Source: Sedimenticola selenatireducens
Lineage (GTDB): Bacteria > Pseudomonadota > Gammaproteobacteria > Chromatiales > Chromatiaceae
Assembly: GCF_007625115.1 (NCBI RefSeq)
Contig: NZ_VMNH01000027.1
Location: 1 to 64,000 of the forward strand
Length of the DNA: 64,000 bases
Direction: 5' to 3'
The notes beneath the pieces were generated by a model, which saw nothing but the letters and a program-made list of their open reading frames with translations, was not told where the DNA came from and made no database searches. Of this stretch, positions 1 to 6,897 are shown in pieces. The position numbers and the translations under genes were made by a program. Positions within the stretch are counted from its first letter, which is position 1; each line of letters opens with the position of its first letter.

Positions 1-55
1 AGCCGTGCCGTCAGGCACACCTTAAACAAACGACTTGTGTTGCTGCGCAACGCTT

Positions 56-85
56 GGTGGGTTACGCAAAAGACGCTAACCCACC
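56..85. repeat. Short inverted repeat, probably a dispersed intergenic element
   Basis: The arms GGTGGGTTA (56-64) and TAACCCACC (77-85) are perfect complements around a 12-base loop. Just before it, GTGCC-GTCA-GGCAC (5-18) forms a second small hairpin. Elements with the phrase 'gtgggtta...taacccac' occur between genes in many proteobacteria, as I remember it; only one copy is in this window, so dispersal is inferred. Confidence 0.45.
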
Positions 86-143
86 CTACAGTTGAGCTTA
101 AGTAAGTGCCATTCGACTCAGGGGTACGTTATAACAGGTTCGT

Positions 144-848
144 TTACTCTCTGAGTTTGATCTTCAGGGTGCCTTCTTCGACGTGGATGTTTTCAACGCC
201 ATCAGAGAAGCCTTTCCAGAAACCCTGTTCATCACCGAACTCGCTGATCAGATCGATGTTTTTTAATCCACCTAGCCAGGCGTTGGGAATGGGTACGCCC
301 ATAATGCTGACACCCTTGAGGATAATCACTGGCTTTTGATTGCGAAACGCCATCTCAACACCGGCTGAGACACGCAGGGTCTTGCCGCCAAGAATCGGGA
401 AGTCCTTATCGACAGGAACCAGCAAGCGGGCGCTGACCAAGTCATCGCCAAGATCAACCGAGAGTTTCTTCGCAATGTTAGGGTCTTTTGCAACGATTGC
501 ATTGAGTTCACGCTCACTAAAGCCGATCTCACGCTTCGCGCCGGCCTCACTGTAGCGTTCGGGTCGCAGCCACTGTGCATCACTCTCCTTCGCCGTTTTA
601 TCCGCTTCTTTATAGGCAACCGGGCCAGGGTCATAGCCCAGGGCTTTCAGTTTGGTGTTGAGGGTCTTTTGCTCAGTGATGCTCAGTTCAACGGGCTCAA
701 AATCCTTGGCGTAAATATAGGTACGAACCACCCAATAGGTGACTGCCGCCGTCAGCAGAATAGTCGCCAGCACGATCCACAAGATATAAATCGCTTTGAA
801 GCCTTTCTTGGTCGTGGGCGCTTCGATATTTTGTAATGCATCAGTCAT
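144..848 (-). CDS. Membrane-anchored conserved hypothetical protein
   Basis: 234 residues. One hydrophobic helix at about residues 19-45 follows a short cytoplasmic N-terminus, so the remaining ~190 residues are probably periplasmic. The body has no Cys pair, P-loop or lipobox that I can see. It is rich in beta-type hydrophobic alternation (ILGGKTLRVSAGVEMAF, KPVIILKGVSIMGVPIP), which suggests a beta-sheet carrier or binding domain. The start ATG at 848 has only a weak GGAT-type ribosome site. It stands alone, with cspA upstream in the same direction behind two hairpins. I do not recognise the family and assign no function. Confidence 0.7.
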   Translation of the reverse strand: MTDALQNIEAPTTKKGFKAIYILWIVLATILLTAAVTYWVVRTYIYAKDFEPVELSITEQKTLNTKLKALGYDPGPVAYKEADKTAKESDAQWLRPERYSEAGAKREIGFSERELNAIVAKDPNIAKKLSVDLGDDLVSARLLVPVDKDFPILGGKTLRVSAGVEMAFRNQKPVIILKGVSIMGVPIPNAWLGGLKNIDLISEFGDEQGFWKGFSDGVENIHVEEGTLKIKLRE

Positions 849-995
849 AGCGATATCCAGGTATCAAGCGATTCCATTTTACTGTCGCGAGGCGGACTTA
901 GTGCCTACCGGGTTATCTATCAAGGTACTACTTGATACGTTGTTCCGCACTGATTTTATTGTGAATTATTGTAAAACGGGCGTAATTTATGGTGA

Positions 996-1034
996 ATAAA
1001 AAAGGGTAAGCCCGTAGAGCTCACCCTTTTTTAT
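996..1034 (-). terminator. Rho-independent terminator of cspA
   Basis: AAAAAAGGGT (997-1006) pairs with the T-rich arm ending ACCCTTTTTT (about 1023-1032). Read on the minus strand, the stem is followed by a run of T, as expected for a terminator. It lies about 55 bases after the cspA stop codon. Confidence 0.8.
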
Positions 1035-1049
1035 TAAAGCAAAACAACG

Positions 1050-1078
1050 TGCTATCGCTTAAATAACAAGCGATAGCA
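1050..1078 (-). other. Perfect 11-bp hairpin directly after cspA
   Basis: TGCTATCGCTT (1050-1060) and AAGCGATAGCA (1068-1078) pair perfectly around a 7-base loop, 8 bases past the cspA stop. No strong T run follows, so it may protect the 3' end of the mRNA while the hairpin at 996-1034 terminates it. That division of labour is inference. Confidence 0.6.
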
Positions 1079-1086
1079 GTATTGAA

Positions 1087-1296
1087 TTATAACGGTACGA
1101 TATTCTCAGCTTGTGGGCCTTTAGGACCCTGAGTTACTGTGAATTCAACGCGCTGGCCTTCTGCAAGGGTCTTGAACCCTGAGCTGGCGATGGCACTGAA
1201 ATGGGCGAAAACGTCTGGGCCAGATTCCTGCTCGAGGAAGCCAAAGCCTTTAGATTCGTTAAACCATTTGACGGTGCCGTTTACTCTGTTTGACAT
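1087..1296 (-). CDS. cspA: Cold-shock protein, CspA family
   Basis: 69 residues, the usual length of a single cold-shock domain. The RNA-binding motifs RNP1 (KGFGFL) and RNP2 (VFAHFSAI) are both present, as is the N-terminal [11 protein letters not shown]. These proteins bind single-stranded RNA and DNA and melt mRNA structure. The ATG at 1296 has an AGGA 7 bases upstream. The ~400 bases upstream lack a gene, which leaves room for the long structured 5' leader typical of cold-induced csp genes. Which csp paralogue it is cannot be told from one copy. Confidence 0.95.
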   Translation of the reverse strand: MSNRVNGTVKWFNESKGFGFLEQESGPDVFAHFSAIASSGFKTLAEGQRVEFTVTQGPKGPQAENIVPL

Positions 1297-1702
1297 AATA
1301 ATATCCTGTAATTTAAAAATGATTAGCCATAGGTGGCTTGATTTGCTGAAAAAGAGTCTGAAACTTAGAAACTACAGGACGAATATTTACGAAGAAAATG
1401 CGAAATGGAGATTGTAAACAAAAGGCTGATTTTCTAGCTGTGTCGCACGATATAGGTTTGTCAGACATAAGTCAATTGATTTCGCAAGAGGGGTGTCAAT
1501 CTGTTGGCCAGCTTGTGGCGGGATTGCTATAAGCTTGCTCTGTACACAGCCGTCAAAATTTCTAGCGAGCATGTCAGTAGTGTGGCGAGGGCAAACAAAC
1601 TTCATCAGACAAACGCTGGGCCATCTTTTCTCTGACTGGATTGAGTGATGCACCGACAGGGTATTACGCTAAGTGATACCCTGCCAGTGTGAAAGTTGAT
1701 GC
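1297..1702. other. Gene-free stretch: cspA leader and upstream region
   Basis: No convincing gene. The part next to 1297 is AT-rich and would carry the cspA promoter and leader. At 1657-1683 the arms CAGGGTAT and ATACCCTG form a hairpin after the GYD gene without a T run, so it is only a weak terminator candidate. An 88-codon frame at 1387-1653 on the minus strand has no ribosome site and no recognisable sequence. Confidence 0.5.
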
Positions 1703-2041
1703 TTATTTACTGGTACCCGCAGCATGGAATCCGCCACGCGCCGTCTTGGCCTTTTCCATAGCGGATTTTGCTTCCTGTGTTGTTACAGCCTGTACAGTTT
1801 TCAGATTTGTAACGCTGCCGGTTGATCCCGCGATCATCAGTCCAGCCATAACATCAGTTACACTGTCGCCTTCAGCGATGACCATAAAATCGTACTCACC
1901 CGTCGTAATATAGTACTGAAGGAGCTTTGCTCCAACCGACTCCATAAGGCCCGTTACAGCTGCCTTGCGGTCTTCTGGTTTGTCGATCATTCCCTTAATG
2001 GCCTGGTCGGTATAGTTGCCCTGCGTGATAAAAATGCTCAT
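1703..2041 (-). CDS. GYD-domain protein
   Basis: 112 residues. The N-terminus MSIFITQGNYTDQAIKGM and the TTGEYDFMVIAEG segment match the GYD family, small proteins with a ferredoxin-like (dimeric alpha/beta barrel) fold named for a conserved Gly-Tyr-Asp. No enzymatic role is established for the family, and none is claimed here. The ATG at 2041 has AAGGAAA 6-7 bases upstream. It appears to be a single-gene transcript. Confidence 0.85.
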   Translation of the reverse strand: MSIFITQGNYTDQAIKGMIDKPEDRKAAVTGLMESVGAKLLQYYITTGEYDFMVIAEGDSVTDVMAGLMIAGSTGSVTNLKTVQAVTTQEAKSAMEKAKTARGGFHAAGTSK

Positions 2042-2558
2042 CAGTGTTTCCTTGTTCTAATGAAAGGGTACTAAAAGAGCGGGTAATTCCAGGATTTCGT
2101 CACTATCGCAGATAGAGGGCGTTTCTCTTTCCGCTCTTGATTCTTTGTGCATTCTCGGATCATCTGGAAATCCGAGCCAGCGGTAGCGTATCATTCTCAG
2201 TTGATAAGCCAGAGAGGATATCTGCACAGGAGGGGCAGACACTGTAGTAACTAAACAGTAGTCGGTCGTGTGGGAAATACAACGTTATTAAAAACAGGGT
2301 AAGAGGGTTAGGTGCTACTTAATCGAGTGACAGCAAGAACAGTGTTTAATCTACAGTCGCTTGTTCAGATTTACTCCCTGTCCTTGCTTTATTGTAAGTT
2401 TTTGATGGAAGAGGTCCAGATACATCTCAGTAGGCAGACTGTCTTTCCGTTATGACGAACAATATCTTTATCTTCTGTTAGTAGTGCCGTGACACGACCA
2501 ATCATTTTTCTACATCATAAATATATGCAAACATTATTGAACTGTTAAAAAACTACTC
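2042..2558. other. Gene-free stretch
   Basis: Nothing convincing was found. A 61-codon frame at 2057-2242 (minus) starts at GTG with no ribosome site and reads like random sequence. No clear hairpin with a T run and no tRNA was seen. Confidence 0.4.
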
Positions 2559-3008
2559 TCATCCACCACCGACCCATTTCATCAAACTCCAGAGCCACAT
2601 CACCGCAAGGACTGAGATAAATAAAAAGAATGCATAACCAAGCATAGTTAGCAGGCTCCCAAAAACAATGGGGATGTATTTTCTTATTTGACGGCGAAAT
2701 ACCACCATGAGCACGATCGGTAGAATCAGAACAAATAGCTTGTACCAAAAAGGATCATTCTTAGCGTCATCAGTTAAAAGCCCCGTTTTCATTCCGACGA
2801 TCACCGAGACTATGACCCACGTAATATAGAACCATAGAAAAGACAAGAAACGGGAAGTGGCTGCCTTTCGAATGCCGCCGCCAAGCTCAGCTCCGACTTT
2901 TTTCATCTTTTCCGCGTCTTCCAGAGATAGTCCTCCTCCTCCGGCATTACAAACAGGACAACTGTGACGACTGTGTGCTCCTTCATATCCACATGTTGAA
3001 CAGCTCAT
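2559..3008 (-). CDS. Zinc-ribbon membrane protein
   Basis: 149 residues from the ATG at 3008, chosen because AGGAGA lies 7 bases upstream; an ATG five codons earlier has no ribosome site. The N-terminus carries a four-cysteine zinc ribbon (CSTCGYEG then CPVC), then a Gly-rich linker, then about three hydrophobic helices (residues ~55-75, ~85-105, ~115-140). It shares this plan with the protein at 4229-4732: both have a first helix, a short basic loop (FRRQIRKYIP against LRKTIPKLMK), then a final helix pair. They look like diverged paralogues. Role unknown; zinc-ribbon membrane proteins of this sort are often only annotated by fold. Confidence 0.7.
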   Translation of the reverse strand: MSCSTCGYEGAHSRHSCPVCNAGGGGLSLEDAEKMKKVGAELGGGIRKAATSRFLSFLWFYITWVIVSVIVGMKTGLLTDDAKNDPFWYKLFVLILPIVLMVVFRRQIRKYIPIVFGSLLTMLGYAFFLFISVLAVMWLWSLMKWVGGG

Positions 3009-3058
3009 TTGTATTCTCCTCACCTGTTTATTTTGGCAATGAGCGAATTTAACGTACT

Positions 3059-3334
3059 TTATGTGCTAATTTCGTATTCGTTAACATCGAATGATTCTAC
3101 GAGTGAAAAAATATCACTTTCTGAGCCTGAGTTTCTAAATGCATTCAGTGCAGAATGGGATTTCCATTTTTCGAAAATATTTACTCTGCTTACATCAACA
3201 GGGTCTGGTGATACTGCGAAATCTTCGCAGGCTTCATCTTTTCTTGCCTGTAAGATTGACTGACAAGACTTATTAATGAATTCGTCACGCGAACCCAACT
3301 GTATAGTCAGTTTTCCTGCTACGATTATTGCCAC
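3059..3334 (-). CDS. Putative quinol monooxygenase, ABM-fold protein
   Basis: 91 residues. The layout beta-strand (IVAGKLTIQLG), helix with C-x3-ILQARKDEACEDFAV, strand, then FEKWKSHSALNAF and a C-terminal helix fits the antibiotic-biosynthesis-monooxygenase/YgiN family, which forms dimeric alpha/beta barrels and oxidises quinols or degrades small molecules. The start is GTG at 3334 with AGGAG 8-11 bases upstream. The substrate cannot be read from sequence. It precedes the zinc-ribbon gene on the same strand by 50 bases and may be co-transcribed. Confidence 0.7.
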   Translation of the reverse strand: MAIIVAGKLTIQLGSRDEFINKSCQSILQARKDEACEDFAVSPDPVDVSRVNIFEKWKSHSALNAFRNSGSESDIFSLVESFDVNEYEIST

Positions 3335-3367
3335 GTAACTACACTCCTGGACCTAGACTATTTGAAG

Positions 3368-3398
3368 CACGGCAGCTTTTTTTGCGCCGTGTGTTTTT
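3368..3398 (+). terminator. Terminator-like hairpin without an upstream gene on its strand
   Basis: CACGGC (3368-3373) pairs with GCCGTG (3386-3391), followed by TGTTTTTT on the plus strand. No plus-strand gene lies before it. It sits just upstream of the minus-strand ABM gene, so it could be a leftover or belong to an unseen short transcript. Confidence 0.4.
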
Positions 3399-3528
3399 TA
3401 CCTGCTTTATGGAATAAAGGTAACGCATATTCAAGAATCTATGGAACCCCTTCATCCATCACTGTTAGACAATTACTCAGGATTATTTATACTCATCTCA
3501 ATCTACTTAATGATCTTTTTCGTGCAGT

Positions 3529-4158
3529 TTAAGGCGTGGTTATTATCAGTTGTCCGGTACGTATACATTCCAATAACGCATCACGGTCATTAATCGTCAA
3601 TGTTGAAACCGGCTTATCCTTGATAGCGATACACCGTTTTTCCTCAACTTCGTGTCCGCGCCGTACCGCTAATACCTGTCCTTTTGAAGCGAGACGTATG
3701 CTGACTTCACTGGGTCGTCTTGGGTTGTAGGTTTTTATGGCGCTGGCATCGAGAATGGCATGAGGGCTATTGTATTGCAGCGTCCAGTCGTTTCCTGGAT
3801 TACCATTGATGTGATCTGGGTTACCCCATTGCGAAATCCATTCGTCGCGTAATGCATCCGCATCAAAACCTTCAATCAGTCGGTGTGCTACTCCAACGGA
3901 GATCACTTCACCGCCGGGATTAAGTTTGATACCAATGTAGTGGATGCCGGTTTTATCTTTCTTTTCAAAGCTCCGTTTTGATGTGCGGGTGTAACCCTTA
4001 TTTTCCAGCGCAGGTACGGCCTCCGTCATCTCCATGCCGAGCTTTACACCTTCCACATCTTGCGCCATCAGATCCGTCTCAGTCGCAGTTGCCGGTAATA
4101 TCATCAGCGCGGATAACATCGTTACGATGATTAATAGAACTAATGATGATCTTTGCAT
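3529..4158 (-). CDS. Exported hypothetical protein
   Basis: 209 residues from the ATG at 4158, preceded by GGGGGAAA at 4-7 bases; an ATG eight codons further upstream lacks a ribosome site. Residues 1-25 form a signal peptide (MQRSSLVLLIIVTMLSALM, then a cleavage site near ATATA-ET). The mature part has mixed alpha/beta character with a repeated pattern of short sheets (GIHYIGIKLNPGGEVISVGV) and two cysteines near the C-terminus that could form a disulfide. I do not recognise the family. It stands between two minus-strand genes without close coupling. Confidence 0.6.
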   Translation of the reverse strand: MQRSSLVLLIIVTMLSALMILPATATETDLMAQDVEGVKLGMEMTEAVPALENKGYTRTSKRSFEKKDKTGIHYIGIKLNPGGEVISVGVAHRLIEGFDADALRDEWISQWGNPDHINGNPGNDWTLQYNSPHAILDASAIKTYNPRRPSEVSIRLASKGQVLAVRRGHEVEEKRCIAIKDKPVSTLTINDRDALLECIRTGQLIITTP

Positions 4159-4228
4159 GATTTCCCCCGGTAAAATAATCAATTGAATTTAAGTGGATGG
4201 ATTTCTTCTGTATAAGACTCGCCTTCGC

Positions 4229-4732
4229 TTAACTCGCTGTCGATTTTTCAATTATCGCTGAGATAATTCCCCCTGCGAAGGCTATCCCCAAAACCGCAAG
4301 CAGCGTAAAGAAGATCCACTTCATCAACTTCGGGATGGTCTTCCTTAATAGAACGGCTAGCGCAATGGGGATAGCGATGGCCAAGGCGACGTACCAGACT
4401 GGTAAGGCGTTCATTTGTTTGTCGGCGAGGCCAAATACCGGTGCCATGGACATCAAAATACCAAAGCCGATGAGCCAGAATCCGACAAATGAGAATACGG
4501 GGTGCAGGAACAGGGCCATGACCATCTTCATGAGTCCTTCGCCCAGTTTCTGACCCTCGTAGGCGACGTCAGTCCCTCGGATAACGACCTCTTTTGGGCC
4601 TGAACTCTGACTTATAGAGTCCCACAGTGATTGTTTTTCGGTGGCACCCTGAATAGGCGCCCCGCAATTAGGGCAAGATACTGCTTTATCAGAAACTTCC
4701 TTGTTGCATTCCCCACAATTAACTAAGGCCAT
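4229..4732 (-). CDS. Zinc-ribbon membrane protein
   Basis: 167 residues. The N-terminal zinc ribbon has CGEC and CPNC pairs (residues 7-10 and 20-23), followed by a polar linker and three hydrophobic helices (about 75-95, 105-125, 135-160). The ATG at 4732 has GAGGAGA 9-12 bases upstream. Its plan matches the 149-residue protein at 2559-3008. Zinc ribbons of this kind (CxxC-x9-CxxC) are common at the N-terminus of small bacterial membrane proteins of unknown role. Confidence 0.75.
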   Translation of the reverse strand: MALVNCGECNKEVSDKAVSCPNCGAPIQGATEKQSLWDSISQSSGPKEVVIRGTDVAYEGQKLGEGLMKMVMALFLHPVFSFVGFWLIGFGILMSMAPVFGLADKQMNALPVWYVALAIAIPIALAVLLRKTIPKLMKWIFFTLLAVLGIAFAGGIISAIIEKSTAS

Positions 4733-4775
4733 AGCGACTATCTCCTCTATTTAAAGTAGTGAAGTATTGCCAACT

Positions 4776-4846
4776 GCCTAACGGTTAAGACACCCGAGCG
4801 CATCTGTTTCGTATCGGGTTGCACATTCAGCGACTTATGTTGCCGC
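4776..4846 (-). repeat. Degenerate attC recombination site (array end)
   Basis: Read on the minus strand the site begins near CGGCAAC and ends with the core GTTAGGC (complement of GCCTAAC at 4776-4782). Inside, ACCCGA and TCGGGT pair to form the central hairpin expected of an integron attC folded as a single strand. The 5' core departs from RYYYAAC, so the site may be inactive. It marks the end of the cassette block. Confidence 0.5.
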
Positions 4847-4866
4847 AGAATTTAATGGTAATTTTG

Positions 4867-4960
4867 CAGTTCGTTCTGCGAACTCTATATTCTTATTAAT
4901 AGAAAAGCGGACTTGGAGGACGGTGTCGATATGAGTCTTTCAGCATCCTGCCAAGTGGAA
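4867..4960. repeat. Copy 1 of a duplicated ~93-bp element flanking the cassette block
   Basis: It aligns with 9303-9395. Shared parts include CAGTTCGTTCT at one end, CTTGGAGG in the middle and TTTCAGCATCCTGCCAAG near the other end. Both copies lie next to an attC core (4776-4846 here, 9233 for copy 2) in the same orientation. No conserved reading frame spans the two copies, so it looks non-coding. Confidence 0.6.
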
Positions 4961-5193
4961 AAATTATTAATTCTAGAGACTAGCAGAATATACTCGTATT
5001 TGCAGAAAAAATGCTTTAGGCGTTTTTGGGCTATTAAAAATACTTATAGAACCGTTTTGCGCCTGCTTTTTAATACTGCAACAACCGATGTTGGGTGTCC
5101 ATATATACCCAATGTCGTGCGGGTTGATGGGCGCTCTTCAGGGTGTTGCGGAGTTTGGGTGTTAGAGACCCCCGGCTACCCAATTGGGTTTCA
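4961..5193. other. Gene-free tail between rsgA and the repeat
   Basis: An AT-rich stretch downstream of rsgA. Short direct repeats of a TTGGGT/TGGGTG type occur at 5090-5165. A plus-strand frame at 4913-5269 overlaps the repeat and the end of rsgA and is judged accidental. Confidence 0.4.
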
Positions 5194-6258
5194 TTACCTG
5201 GTTTTACTTTTGATGGTTGATTTAATCAACTTCCCAAAGTCTTTATCCTTCTTTCTTTTATCGGAATAAGACATTTCATTAAATGCTGCTTCGCTTTTCA
5301 TTTTCAGGTAGTTTTTGTATCGCTGTTCAGACAACTCACCATTATTTATCGCCGCTAATATCGCACAGCCTTTTTCATTGGTATGAGAGCAGTTATTAAA
5401 CTTACAGCGCTGGGAAAGCGTGAGTATTTCAGAAAATGTTTCGTCAATACCCGTATCTACCGACATGTTTCCAAGCTCTCTCATTCCCGGGGTGTCGATT
5501 AGCATGGCGCCGTTCTCTAACTGTATAAGTTCGCGGCTTGTGGTGGTGTGCCTTCCTTTGTTCTGTTTTTTACTGACAGATTGAGTTTCAAATTGCCTGC
5601 TGCCCAAGATGCTATTGAGCAACGTTGTTTTGCCAACACCGGATGATCCGAGTAAGCAGTAGGTATTACCCTGTAATAAATAATTTTTAATAGTATCGAT
5701 GTTTTCCCTACTCAAGCTACTGAATGCCAGCACAGTAACTTGAGGTGCAATGCTTAAGATGCTTGCCTTTATATTTTCAACTTCATTTTGCGTAATAAGG
5801 TCACACTTACTGAGTAAAATAACAGGAATAATCCCGCTTTCGTTGACCATGACCAGATAGCGCTCCAGCCTTCTAAGATTAAAATTGTAATCAGCAGACT
5901 GGATTACAAAGGCAACATCAATATTTGCCGCAATTAATTGGAAATCAACCAGCCTTCCGGCTGTTTTTCTTCTAAGCAAAGTTTTTCTAGGCATTACACC
6001 ATGGATGATCGCGTGCGTATCATCGTCATAGAAATCTGCGTATACCCAGTCCCCCGTAGTTGGCAGATCGGTAGGTGAATCTGCGGTATAGAACAGATTT
6101 CCGGATAACTCGGCAAAAACTTCTCCCAGACCATTGGTTATTGTGTATCGCTCCTTGTGTACTGAAATCACCCGGGCAATAGCGTGCGCAGCGACTTTAT
6201 CAGGGTCAAGTCTACTTCGGAACCAATGGCTAAAACCGATGTTATTCAACTTATCCAT
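5194..6258 (-). CDS. rsgA: Ribosome small-subunit-dependent GTPase A (RsgA)
   Basis: 354 residues from the ATG at 6258, close to the usual ~350; a TTG 28 codons upstream would only add an odd extension. RsgA is a circularly permuted GTPase that helps mature the 30S subunit. An OB fold (residues ~40-110) comes first, then the permuted GTPase motifs in order G4 (SKCD), G1 (GSSGVGKTTLLN) and G3 (DTPGMREL), and the C-terminal zinc-binding CKFNNCSH...GC segment. All are intact. It is AT-rich for this window and sits in the integron-like block, between an eroded attC core and a degenerate attC, which suggests it arrived as a cassette. Many genomes keep another rsgA elsewhere. Confidence 0.93.
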   Translation of the reverse strand: MDKLNNIGFSHWFRSRLDPDKVAAHAIARVISVHKERYTITNGLGEVFAELSGNLFYTADSPTDLPTTGDWVYADFYDDDTHAIIHGVMPRKTLLRRKTAGRLVDFQLIAANIDVAFVIQSADYNFNLRRLERYLVMVNESGIIPVILLSKCDLITQNEVENIKASILSIAPQVTVLAFSSLSRENIDTIKNYLLQGNTYCLLGSSGVGKTTLLNSILGSRQFETQSVSKKQNKGRHTTTSRELIQLENGAMLIDTPGMRELGNMSVDTGIDETFSEILTLSQRCKFNNCSHTNEKGCAILAAINNGELSEQRYKNYLKMKSEAAFNEMSYSDKRKKDKDFGKLIKSTIKSKTR

Positions 6259-6351
6259 ATTATTGTTTGTATCTCGATATCGGGTAAAAGGGCTGGCGCT
6301 GAATGGCGCAAACTTAATCCCAATTAATTGAAATAATAGCAAAAGTGGTTG

Positions 6352-6385
6352 GTGTAACGATAGGCTTCAAATCAAATGGTTAGGC
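6352..6385 (-). repeat. Eroded attC remnant between cassettes
   Basis: On the minus strand GCCTAAC (complement of 6379-6385) is followed 20 bases later by GTTACAC. These resemble attC outer core boxes, but no central stem lies between them. It occupies the place where an attC is expected, between the membrane-protein cassette and rsgA. Confidence 0.35.
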
Positions 6386-6410
6386 TTGATAGTAAATTGA
6401 ATCCACTGGT

Positions 6411-6821
6411 TTAGTTATTATCTATCGAGACCGACCCCATTGATTCTCCGAATAGCAGAGTGAATAACGCGCCAAGCGTAAGAAGGCGTCCATTTTCGTT
6501 ATTAGTGGCATCTGAAATGGGAGCATCTCTTTTGCATTTATATTTATCATGCGCTGCATCCACTCTTTTATGCTCTTGCCATAACAGCCATGTAGCAATT
6601 ATTGATAATGCTAATGAATATATTGGCATTAAATTGAAAAACCATTCGGGAGGAAGTATAAAATCTTTTGGTGTTATGTAAGGAATTGATAGCAGGAAAA
6701 GTAAAAGAAATCCTATTTTATAAAAGCTCCTCCAATAGTGCTCATGCCTATACTTGAACTCATCCCATAACACCTTCATAACCTCGGCATCATGATCCAC
6801 TATGATTTCCTCCATTCTCAT
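6411..6821 (-). CDS. Small membrane protein in an integron cassette
   Basis: 136 residues. The N-terminus is acidic and amphipathic (EEIIVDHDAEVMKVLWDEF), then a helix near residues 33-50 (IGFLLLFLLSIPYI), a second near 62-82, a charged loop with KYKCKRD, and a weaker third helix near 110-130. The ATG at 6821 falls inside the last core box of the neighbouring attC (GTTAATG), so translation starts right at the recombination edge. A second ATG two codons on (6815) lacks its own ribosome site. I do not recognise the family. Small membrane proteins are frequent in cassette arrays, some as effectors or immunity proteins, but nothing here proves a role. Confidence 0.6.
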   Translation of the reverse strand: MRMEEIIVDHDAEVMKVLWDEFKYRHEHYWRSFYKIGFLLLFLLSIPYITPKDFILPPEWFFNLMPIYSLALSIIATWLLWQEHKRVDAAHDKYKCKRDAPISDATNNENGRLLTLGALFTLLFGESMGSVSIDNN

Positions 6822-6893
6822 TAACGTCTGTGCTCAGGCGGCTCGTGAAGCGCGCCAGCGCTTTACGTGGTCGCCTGGAGCACCTTGTTGGGC
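6819..6893 (-). repeat. attC recombination site
   Basis: On the minus strand it starts with the core GCCCAAC (complement of 6887-6893) and ends with GTTAATG. Between them GTGCTCCAGGCG pairs with CGCCTGAGCAC, leaving one unpaired C, and an inner stem AAGCGC-TGGC-GCGCTT closes the loop. Unpaired bases on one arm are the signature that lets integron integrase pick a strand. It lies 4 bases after the stop of the 547-residue gene, as expected for a cassette. Confidence 0.82.
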
Positions 6894-6897
6894 TTTT

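Noticed and set aside
1387-1653. 88-codon frame on the minus strand
   Set aside because: No ribosome site, no known family, Cys and His scattered without pattern, and it lies in the leader region of cspA.
2057-2242. 61-codon frame on the minus strand before the GYD gene
   Set aside because: GTG start without a ribosome site and unstructured composition.
4913-5269. 118-codon frame on the plus strand
   Set aside because: It overlaps the duplicated element and the end of rsgA; the second repeat copy does not keep the frame.
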